Part shown: positions 43,941 to 51,105 of the stretch, in pieces
Numbering within the stretch: the stretch's first letter is position 1
Layout: each line of letters begins with the position of its first letter
From: Rhodoplanes sp.
GTDB taxonomy: Bacteria; Pseudomonadota; Alphaproteobacteria; Rhizobiales; Xanthobacteraceae
Reading direction: 5' to 3'
Assembly: GCF_013377085.1 (NCBI RefSeq)
Contig: NZ_JACAAX010000020.1
Location: 1-64,000, forward strand
DNA: 64,000 nt
Translations under genes and position numbers: made by a program
The notes under the pieces: model-generated
The model's database searches: none
Told to the model about the DNA's origin: nothing
Seen by the model: only the letters and a program-made list of their open reading frames with translations

Positions 43941-44782
43941 TGAGCCAGACCGATACCGGGCGGCGCACGCTCGCCGAGGATCTGCGCCTGCAGCTCGCCG
44001 ACGAGATCGTGCGCGGCACGCTCCAGCCCGGCACGCCGCTCGACGAGAGCGAGTTGGCGCGACGCTACCGGGTGTCGCGCACGCCGGTGCGCGAGGCGAT
44101 CCGCCAGCTCGCGGCGAGCGGTCTGGTCGAGACGCGGCCGCATCGCGGCGCCGTGGTGGCGCGGCCGAGCGACGCCCAGGTGGTCGGCATGTTCGAGGTG
44201 ATGGCGGAGCTCGAGGCGCTGTGCGCCGGGCTCGCCGCCGAGCGCATGACCGGCGCCGAGCGGCGCGACCTCGAAGCCGTACACGACGAGCTGCGCGCGC
44301 TCGTCCAGGTCGGCGATCCGCAGCGCTTCCACGAAGGCAACGAGGCGTTCCATGGCGCCATCTATGCGGGCGCCCATAACGCGTACCTCACCGAGATCAC
44401 CGTGGCGACGCGAGCGCGGCTGCAGCCGTTCCGCCGCGCCCAGTTCCGCAATATCGGCCGGCTGGCCAAGTCGCATGGCGAGCACGAGCGCGTCGTCGTC
44501 GCCATCGTGCGCGGCGACCGCGACGGCGCCGTCTCCGCCATGCAGGCCCACATCATGACGGTGTGCGAGGAGTACGGCCTCTACGCCGACGGCCGCGGCA
44601 CGCTCACGCCGGACGCCATTCAGTTATATCCTGGTCATTCCGGGACGGTGCAACGCACCGGACCCGGAATCCAGCCACATGCTCGGAGGCCGTCGCTGGG
44701 TTCCGGGTTCGCGACGGAGCCTGCGCCCGGACGGCGCGAAGCGCCGATCCGGGTGGCGCGCCCTGGAATGACCGAGAGTTGA
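43940..44782 (+). CDS. GntR family transcriptional regulator, FCD subgroup, with repeat-derived C-terminus
   Basis: A 280-residue regulator. The winged helix covers about 10-75 (DESELARRYRVSRTPVREAI, then LVETRPHRGAVVA). The FCD ligand domain covers about 80-225, with FHEGNEAFHGAIYAGAHN and SHGEHERVVVAIVRGDR supplying its metal-binding histidines. After about residue 231 the frame runs into a family B repeat (44634-44772); the last 45 or so residues are that repeat translated (HSGTVQRTGPGIQP...) and stop only just past it. FCD proteins normally end near 220-235. It probably controls the upstream dpp operon and perhaps atzF. Confidence 0.9.
   Translation: MSQTDTGRRTLAEDLRLQLADEIVRGTLQPGTPLDESELARRYRVSRTPVREAIRQLAASGLVETRPHRGAVVARPSDAQVVGMFEVMAELEALCAGLAAERMTGAERRDLEAVHDELRALVQVGDPQRFHEGNEAFHGAIYAGAHNAYLTEITVATRARLQPFRRAQFRNIGRLAKSHGEHERVVVAIVRGDRDGAVSAMQAHIMTVCEEYGLYADGRGTLTPDAIQLYPGHSGTVQRTGPGIQPHARRPSLGSGFATEPAPGRREAPIRVARPGMTES
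44634..44772. repeat. Palindromic repeat, family B, forming the 3' end of the GntR gene
   Basis: GTCATTCCGGGACGGTGCAA ... ACCGGACCCGGAATCCAGCC ... TGGGTTCCGGGTTCGCGAC, an extra GGACGGCGCGAAGCGCCGAT hairpin, ... GCCCTGGAATGAC. It is slightly longer than its relatives and lies wholly inside the reading frame of the regulator, ending 10 bases before its stop. Confidence 0.8.
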
Positions 44783-46603
44783 TCACCCGCCCTTCGCCAG
44801 GAACGAACGCCATCCGCCTGTCGCCGTGATGTCGCGGGCGCCGGCGACGGCCTCGGCCTCGACCAGAAATCCCTTCACGGTGCGGCCGTCGCCGAGCACG
44901 ACGGTGCCGATCGACAGCGGCGGCGGCACGGCGGCGACGAAGCGCCCGAACGCCTCGGTCTTCAGCGCCCACAGCTCCAGCTCGATCGGCCCACCGGTGC
45001 CGGCGGCGACGCGCAGGAGTCCGGGCTTGGGCGGAACCGTGCCGGCGAGCGCGAAAAACCGATAGTCGGGCGCCGTGGTCGTGGTTTCCAGATAGCGCGC
45101 GCCGAGGCTGGTCAGCTCGTGATTGAGCGGCAGCCCGGTGAGATGGGCGCCGACCGCGGCCAGCACCACCTCGCCCTCGACCGCCGCCGGCGCGAGTGGC
45201 CGCAGCGGCGGCTGCGCGACGCCGAGCGCGCCGAGCGGCAGGTCGGTGTCGGCATGGAGGACACGGCCGAGACTTGCGAGCGCGCCGTCACGGCCGGCCG
45301 GCGCCAGCAGCGTGACGCCGAACGGCGTGCCGTCGGGCGCGATCGCGGCCGGCACGGCGAGCCCCGCCATGTCGAGCAGATTGACGAAGTTGGTGTAGGT
45401 GCCGAGCTGGCTGTTGAGCCGAATCGGATCGGCCTCGACGGCCGCGATCGTGTAGGCGGCCGGCGCGGTCGGCACCATCAGCACGTCGAAGCGCCCGAGC
45501 GTTTCGCGCGCCTTTGCGCGCAGCGCGGCCAACCGGTAGAGCGCCTGGAAGGTGTCGACGGCGGACGGCTTGCTGCCGCCCAAAATGATCTCGCGCGTCA
45601 CCGGATGCGCAGCGTCGGGATTGCGTGCGATGAACGCACCGACCGCGGCGAACCGCTCGGCCACCCACGGGCCCTCGTAGAGCAGACGCGCCGTCTCGTA
45701 GAACGGCGCCATGTCGATCTCGACCACGCTGGCGGCAAGCGTGGTGACGATCCGCAGCGCGGCCTCGAAGGCGGCCTGCGCGCGCGTATCCCCGAAGTAC
45801 AGCCGGTCTTTTCCGCATGGCACTGCGATCCGCAACCCGGCTTGGAGCGGCCCGGGCACCGACCACGGCAGCGAGCGGGAGAACGGATCGGCCGGGTCGG
45901 GTCCGGCCATGGCGGCAAGCGCGAGGTGCGCGTCGTCGGTCGTCAGCGCGAACACCGAGACGGTGTCGAGCGAGCGGCAGGCCGGCACCACGCCGGTCAT
46001 CGGCACCAGGCCGAGGCTCGGCTTCAGCCCGACGATGTTGTTCAAGCCCGCCGGCACCCGGCCGGAGCCCGCCGTGTCGGTGCCGAGCGCCAGCGGCACG
46101 ATGCCGGCCGCCACGGCGACCGCCGAGCCCGACGAGGACCCGCCCGGCACGAGCGCCGGATCGTGCGGATTGCGCGGCACGCCATAGGGCGAGCGCACGC
46201 CGACCAGGCCGGTGGCGAACTGGTCGAGATTGGTCTTGCCGATCACGATCGCGCCGGCGGCGCGCAGCCGCGCCACCGCGGTGGCGTCGACGGTCGGCAC
46301 ATAGGCGAAGGCCGGGCAGGCCGCCGTGGTCGGCAGGCCGGCGACGTCGATATTGTCCTTGACGGCGACCGGCACGCCGAAAAGCGGCTTGCCGGCACCG
46401 CCCATCGCCGCGATCGCCCGCGCCTCGGCGATGGCCTCGGCCTCGTCGCGCAGCGTGATGAACAGCGCCGGATCGCCATACGCCCGCGCCTGGGCATAGG
46501 CACGCGCCACCGTCTCGGCCGGGTCCAGGGTCCCGGCCTGATGCGCCTTCACGATGTCGACGACCGTCTCCGTCACGCGCTCCCCCTTGCCGTCGGCCGG
46601 CAT
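44783..46603 (-). CDS. atzF: Allophanate hydrolase
   Basis: A 606-residue amidase-signature enzyme that converts allophanate to ammonia and carbon dioxide. Catalytic residues are K82 (VAVKDNID), S156 (GGSSSGS) and S180 (TDTAGSGR), with the spacing of AtzF. The C-terminal domain (about 440-606, including NHELTSLGARYLETTTTAPD, YRFFALAG and ATGGWRSFLAKGG) is specific to allophanate hydrolases and excludes a plain amidase or GatA. No urea carboxylase, biuret hydrolase or cyanuric hydrolase is in view. Its stop is adjacent to the GntR stop on the other strand, with no spacer. The start is ambiguous: ATG at 46603 or GTG at 46576 after GGGGGAG. Confidence 0.93.
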   Translation of the reverse strand: MPADGKGERVTETVVDIVKAHQAGTLDPAETVARAYAQARAYGDPALFITLRDEAEAIAEARAIAAMGGAGKPLFGVPVAVKDNIDVAGLPTTAACPAFAYVPTVDATAVARLRAAGAIVIGKTNLDQFATGLVGVRSPYGVPRNPHDPALVPGGSSSGSAVAVAAGIVPLALGTDTAGSGRVPAGLNNIVGLKPSLGLVPMTGVVPACRSLDTVSVFALTTDDAHLALAAMAGPDPADPFSRSLPWSVPGPLQAGLRIAVPCGKDRLYFGDTRAQAAFEAALRIVTTLAASVVEIDMAPFYETARLLYEGPWVAERFAAVGAFIARNPDAAHPVTREIILGGSKPSAVDTFQALYRLAALRAKARETLGRFDVLMVPTAPAAYTIAAVEADPIRLNSQLGTYTNFVNLLDMAGLAVPAAIAPDGTPFGVTLLAPAGRDGALASLGRVLHADTDLPLGALGVAQPPLRPLAPAAVEGEVVLAAVGAHLTGLPLNHELTSLGARYLETTTTAPDYRFFALAGTVPPKPGLLRVAAGTGGPIELELWALKTEAFGRFVAAVPPPLSIGTVVLGDGRTVKGFLVEAEAVAGARDITATGGWRSFLAKGG

Positions 46604-46726
46604 GGCACCAAAAGTCCCGTTGTGCATTGTTCGCCTGCAAGTGCAATGCCATCTGACCGCACGCCATGGGCTTCGTCCGGCCCAGATTGGCAGCGATACT
46701 TCGGCCGGGACGCTGACGGAACCGGA

Positions 46727-47989
46727 ATGCTGCAGAACTGGCTCACGCGCATCGACAAAGGCCGGCTGCGCGCCGCGTCGCAGACGCTTCGCGCCACGGC
46801 AGGCGCCTGGCACGCTGCGGTGCGAGGCAGGATCGCGCGTGCGAAAGACCGCGGCGTGCCGCTGATCGTCGTGCTCGCCTCGCGCAACCTGTTCCAGGAC
46901 CGTGTCCGCCTGATCACCACGGTGATCGGCATCGTCTTCTCGGTCATCCTGGTGAGCGTGCAGATCGGGCTCTATCTCGGCTTCGAGCGCATGGTGACGA
47001 CCATGATCGACCATGCCGAAGCAGACCTGTGGATCGTGCCGCGCGGCACCCGCAACTTCGAGGACCCCTCGCTGCTCGACGACCGCCAGCGCTTTCGCGC
47101 CCTGTCGATCGCCGGCGTCGCCGCGGTGGCGCCGCTGGTGCTCGGCTTCGCCGAATGGCGGCGGCCGGACGGCGGCGCCACGCCCGTGTTCGTCGTCGGC
47201 TCCGATCCGCGCAGCGGCGCGCTGACGCCGTGGAATCTGGTCGAGGGCAGCATCGACGCGCTCGCGGCGCCGTCCACCGTGGCGGTCGACCGCTCCTATT
47301 TCGCCCGGCTCGGCGTGAAGGGCCTCGGCGACGCCGGCGAGATGCGCGACCAGAAGGCCCGCATCGTCGCGGTGACGGCCGGCATCCGCTCCTTCACCAC
47401 GACGCCCTATGTGTTCGCCTCCTTCGACCGCGCCCGCGGCTACATGGGCGCGCCGGCCGACCGCGCCACCTATTTTCTGGTGCGCCTCGCCCCGGACGCC
47501 GACACAAGTGCCGTGCGCGATCGCATCGCCCAAAACATCGCCGACGCCGAGGTGCTGACCACGGCGGAGTTCCGCGCCCGCAGCCGCTCGTTCTGGCTGT
47601 TCGGCACCGGCGCCGGCGCGGCACTGTTCGGCGGCGCCCTGCTGGGCATCGTGGTCGGCACCGTGATCGTCGCGCAGACGCTCTATTCGAGCACCAAGGA
47701 CCACATCGCCGAGTTCGCCACCCTGCGGGCGATCGGCTCGTCGACCCGCTACATCGTCGAGGTGATTCTCTGGCAGGCGCTGCTCAGCGCCGTGGTCGGG
47801 TTTTTCCTCGCGATGCTGGTCGGGCTCGTCATCGTGACGGTGACGGCCGATTCGGTGCTGCCCGTGGTGATGACGCCCGGCCTGGTGCTCGGCCTGCTCC
47901 TGCTCACCGTGCTGATGTGCGCCGTCTCGGCGGTCGCCGCGATCCGCGAGGTGGTGCGCATCGATCCGGCCACGGTGCTGAGCCGATGA
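46727..47989 (+). CDS. devC: ABC exporter permease, DevC/MacB-like
   Basis: A 420-residue permease. One TM near residue 55-80 (LITTVIGIVFSVILVSVQIG), a large periplasmic domain (about 85-280) with DLWIVPRGTRNFEDPSLLDD, and three C-terminal TMs (GGALLGIVVGTVIVAQTLY, ILWQALLSAVVGFFLAML, GLVLGLLLLTVLMCAVSAVA). This is the FtsX-type layout of DevC, the permease of the DevBCA exporters first known from cyanobacterial heterocysts. An upstream ATG at 46646 is possible. The stop overlaps devA by ATGA. Confidence 0.85.
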   Translation: MLQNWLTRIDKGRLRAASQTLRATAGAWHAAVRGRIARAKDRGVPLIVVLASRNLFQDRVRLITTVIGIVFSVILVSVQIGLYLGFERMVTTMIDHAEADLWIVPRGTRNFEDPSLLDDRQRFRALSIAGVAAVAPLVLGFAEWRRPDGGATPVFVVGSDPRSGALTPWNLVEGSIDALAAPSTVAVDRSYFARLGVKGLGDAGEMRDQKARIVAVTAGIRSFTTTPYVFASFDRARGYMGAPADRATYFLVRLAPDADTSAVRDRIAQNIADAEVLTTAEFRARSRSFWLFGTGAGAALFGGALLGIVVGTVIVAQTLYSSTKDHIAEFATLRAIGSSTRYIVEVILWQALLSAVVGFFLAMLVGLVIVTVTADSVLPVVMTPGLVLGLLLLTVLMCAVSAVAAIREVVRIDPATVLSR

Positions 47990-48726
47990 GCGCCGCCATC
48001 ATCGAGGCCGTGGACATCGAGAAGACGCTCGGCGAGGGCGTCGCCCAGGTGAAGGCGCTCAGGGGCGTGTCGCTGACGTTGAAGGGTGGCGAGCTGACCT
48101 TGCTGATGGGCCCGTCCGGCAGCGGCAAGACGACGCTGCTGTCGATCCTCGGCTGCATGCTGGCGCCATCGAGCGGCACCGTGCGGTTGCACGGCGAGTC
48201 GACCGCGAGCGCCGGGCCGGAGGAGCTGGCGCGGTTGCGCCGCAACCATGTCGGCTTCGTGTTTCAGTCCTATCACCTGTTCCCGACCCTGACCGCGATC
48301 GAGAACGTGCGGCTGGTGCTCGACGTGCGCGGCGAGCATGGCGCAGACACCCGAACGCGGGCCGCGGACGCGCTGGCGACCGTCGGGCTGGCGCACAAGC
48401 ATCACGCGTTTCCGCGCGAGCTTTCCGGCGGCGAGCAGCAGCGCGTCGCCATCGCCCGCGCCATCGTCGGCAAGGCCAGCGCGATCCTGGCCGACGAGCC
48501 GACCGCCTCGCTCGACCGCGAGAACGGACAGGCCATCATGACGGTGCTGGCCGAGATCGCCAGGAACCCGGAGCGCGCCGTGCTGGTCGTCAGCCACGAT
48601 CCGCGCATCCTGCCCTTCGCCGACCGCATCGTCCGCATCGAGGACGGCCGCATCGTCTCCGAGGAGACGGGCTTGCGCGACGCCGTCATCAGCAAAGAGC
48701 CCGAGGTCACGTCGCATGTCCCGTAG
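47986..48726 (+). CDS. devA: ABC exporter ATP-binding protein, DevA/LolD-like
   Basis: A 246-residue ATPase with Walker A MGPSGSGKTTLLSILGC, signature LSGGEQQRVAIARAI and Walker B ILADEPTASLD, all of the MacB/LolD/DevA type. It overlaps both neighbours (4 bases with the permease, 11 with the fusion protein), so the three proteins are made together. Confidence 0.9.
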   Translation: MSAAIIEAVDIEKTLGEGVAQVKALRGVSLTLKGGELTLLMGPSGSGKTTLLSILGCMLAPSSGTVRLHGESTASAGPEELARLRRNHVGFVFQSYHLFPTLTAIENVRLVLDVRGEHGADTRTRAADALATVGLAHKHHAFPRELSGGEQQRVAIARAIVGKASAILADEPTASLDRENGQAIMTVLAEIARNPERAVLVVSHDPRILPFADRIVRIEDGRIVSEETGLRDAVISKEPEVTSHVP

Positions 48727-49753
48727 CGTGTTCACTATCGCCGCCGCGGCCCTCCTCGCGCTGGCGCTCACCGGCCCGGTGCCGGCGCAGCGCGCCGACG
48801 AGACGGGCGACCGCAATGTCCAGAAGCAGTGGGCCGCCGTCGCGCTCGGCCGGGTCGAGCCGCGCTCGCGCGAGATCCGCCTCGCCGCCGCGACGGCCGG
48901 GCGGATCATCGAGGTGCTGGTGAAGCCGAACGACACGGTGTTCGCCGGCGAGATCTTGGTGCGGCTCGACGACGTGGAGGCGCACGCCCGGGTCGTGATG
49001 GCCGCGGCGCAGGCGGGCGCGCGGGAGCGGGTGCGCGACGACCAGTCGGCGCCGCGCGGCTCCGGCGAGCGGCGCCGCGCCGAGGACGCCTTCGCCGAGG
49101 CCGAGCAGGGATACGTCACGGCGCGCGACGTGCTCGACGCCGCCGTGACGGCGCGACGCGCCGACACCGGGACCGACGAGGCGATACTCACCACGGCGCG
49201 CGAACAATACGCGCAGGCCCACGAACGACTGCGGCGGGCGCAGGGCGACCTCTCCCGCATCAGGGCCGGCGCCAGCACGCCGCTGCCGAACCGCACCGAG
49301 GCCGACTGGCTCGCCGGGCGCGCCGAGCTGACGATCGCCGATGCCGGCCTGGAGCGGACCCGCATCCGTGCCCCGATCGACGGCACCGTGCTGCAGGTCG
49401 CGGCGCGAGCCGGCGAGATGGCGACGCCGACGGCGGAGCGTCCGCTGGTGGTGCTCGGCGATCTCTCGGGCCTGCGGGTGCGCGCCGAGCTCGACGAGCG
49501 CGACATCGGCCAGGTGCGGGCCGGCCAGGCCGTGACGGTGCGGGCAAACGCCTTTCCGGGACGCGACTTCCAGGGCAGCGTCGCGGCGATCGCCCAGACG
49601 GTCGGGCCCGGCGGCATGACGTCGCGCGGGCCGCGCCGCCAGTCGGACATCGACGTGCTCGAGGTGACGGTCGACCTCGCCGACCCCGGCCCGCTCAAGG
49701 TCGGCATGCAGGTCGACGTCTATTTCAGCCGCGACGCCGACACGCCGAGGTGA
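48716..49753 (+). CDS. devB: Exporter membrane-fusion protein, DevB/HlyD family
   Basis: A 345-residue periplasmic adaptor. N-terminal signal/anchor (FTIAAAALLALALTGPVPA), a barrel-sandwich half VEPRSREIRLAAATAGRIIE, a coiled-coil hairpin (about 95-195, Ala/Arg/Glu-rich), the second half TRIRAPIDGTVLQVAARAGE and a beta-barrel VRAELDERDIGQVRAGQAV. It completes a DevCAB exporter; an outer-membrane TolC must come from elsewhere. Cargo unknown; known DevBCA systems export glycolipids. Confidence 0.87.
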   Translation: MSRSVFTIAAAALLALALTGPVPAQRADETGDRNVQKQWAAVALGRVEPRSREIRLAAATAGRIIEVLVKPNDTVFAGEILVRLDDVEAHARVVMAAAQAGARERVRDDQSAPRGSGERRRAEDAFAEAEQGYVTARDVLDAAVTARRADTGTDEAILTTAREQYAQAHERLRRAQGDLSRIRAGASTPLPNRTEADWLAGRAELTIADAGLERTRIRAPIDGTVLQVAARAGEMATPTAERPLVVLGDLSGLRVRAELDERDIGQVRAGQAVTVRANAFPGRDFQGSVAAIAQTVGPGGMTSRGPRRQSDIDVLEVTVDLADPGPLKVGMQVDVYFSRDADTPR

Positions 49754-49812
49754 CCTTTTCACGCGATCCTTTTCACCTCTTTCCGGCGGAGGGCTTTGCG
49801 GAAATCATTCCA

Positions 49813-49934
49813 GTCGTCCCGGGGCGGCGCGAAGCGCCGAGCCCGGGACCCATAACCCCTGCATTTCGAGAGCAATCAGAACCGGGGCTATGGATTCCGG
49901 GCTCGCGAGCCTCCGGTTCGCGCCCCGGAATGAC
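49813..49934. repeat. Intergenic palindromic repeat, family B
   Basis: GTCGTCCCGGGGCGGCGCGA ... TTTCGAGAGCAATCAGAACC ... GGGGCTATGGATTCCGGGCT ... CGCGCCCCGGAATGACGAG. Nearly identical in its middle to the copy at 20393-20514. It lies between convergent genes devB and the dehydrogenase and could end both transcripts. Confidence 0.85.
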
Positions 49935-49975
49935 GAGTCCTGCAAAGCCTCCGGGGAGGGCGACGACGCACCGCC

Positions 49976-50878
49976 TCACGCCTTGTCGGTGCGCCGGCGG
50001 CGGATGTCCTCGATGATGGCGCTGTTGTCCCAGTCGCCCTCGCCGGCTGCGATGCAGCCGGCCATCGCCTCGGCATAGGCGGTGGCGAAGGGCAGTGCCT
50101 GGCCATGCTGGTGCGCGGTCGCCAGGATCAGGCTGAAATCCTTGGCCGACTGCGAGATCTTGCCGGCGGTCGCGTAGTCGCGCGCGATCATCTTGACGCC
50201 CTTGATATCCATCGCGGCCGAGTACGCCGCCGAGTTGCGCGCCGCCTCGAAGAAAGCGTCGAGCGGCAGGCCGATGCGCTCGGCATAGACGAGGCCCTCG
50301 GCCATCGCGGCGCGGTTGAGCCCGAGGATCAGGTTGGTGGCGAGCTTGGCCTTGGCGCCGTTGCCGACCGGCCCCATGAAATACGACTTGGCGCACACCG
50401 CCTGGACGATGTCCTGCGCGGCATCGAGGGCGGCGCGGTCGCCGCCGACGAGGCACACGGCCTCGCCGCGCGCGACCTGGTCGCTCGCGCCCGACAGCGG
50501 CGTCTCCAGGAAGGCGAGGCCGCGCGCTTCGGTGCGCGCCGCGAGTGCCACCATGCGGTCGGGATCGCAGGTGGCGAAATTGAGCACCTGCCTGGTTTTT
50601 CGCGCGGCGTCGTCGGACGCCAAAAGGCCGCCCTCGCCCTCGATGACGCTCTCGACCTGGTCGCTGTTGAAGACGGCGATCAGCACGCGCGGACAGTTTT
50701 CAGCGATCTCGGCGATGGTGTCGACCGGGGTGCCGCCGATCCCGGCGAGGCGGGCGCGTGCCTCGGCGGCGACGTCGTAGCCCGTGACGGCGAAGCCGGC
50801 CGCGATCAGGCGGCGCGCCAGCGCGGTGCCGATGAGGCCGAGGCCGATCAGGCCGAGCGGCGAACGCGTGTCCTGCAT
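49976..50878 (-). CDS. NAD(P)-dependent beta-hydroxyacid dehydrogenase family protein
   Basis: A 300-residue member of the 3-hydroxyisobutyrate dehydrogenase family. Nucleotide loop GLIGLGLIGTALARRLIAAG (about 9-28), the second motif ETPLSGASDQVARGE, and the catalytic lysine region GPVGNGAKAKLATNLILGLN. Such enzymes oxidise 3-hydroxyisobutyrate, tartronate semialdehyde or related acids; which one cannot be told. It stands alone. The 227 bases upstream (50879-51105) show no gene. Confidence 0.85.
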   Translation of the reverse strand: MQDTRSPLGLIGLGLIGTALARRLIAAGFAVTGYDVAAEARARLAGIGGTPVDTIAEIAENCPRVLIAVFNSDQVESVIEGEGGLLASDDAARKTRQVLNFATCDPDRMVALAARTEARGLAFLETPLSGASDQVARGEAVCLVGGDRAALDAAQDIVQAVCAKSYFMGPVGNGAKAKLATNLILGLNRAAMAEGLVYAERIGLPLDAFFEAARNSAAYSAAMDIKGVKMIARDYATAGKISQSAKDFSLILATAHQHGQALPFATAYAEAMAGCIAAGEGDWDNSAIIEDIRRRRTDKA

Positions 50879-51105
50879 GATGAACGTCCTGATCCAGACG
50901 GGGGCGGTGCGGGATGGCGACGAGGAATGGCGCGAGAGCGACGAGACGATGCGGCGACATGCGGCCGGACCGTGAACGGCGCCGCGCGCCGTTCAGAACA
51001 GATACAGCAAGCCGGATCGTTTGCGAAGCGCGCGTCGCGCAGGCCGGGCAGCCCGCGCATGCCGTCGCGCCGCGTCTCGGATACCGAAAACCAGGCGGCG
51101 CGGGA

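Noticed and set aside
46624-46649. GCATTG-N14-CAATGC inverted repeat upstream of atzF as a GntR operator
   Set aside because: The arms are only 6 bp, the spacer is too long for an FCD-type site, and it does not match the candidate box at 37823.
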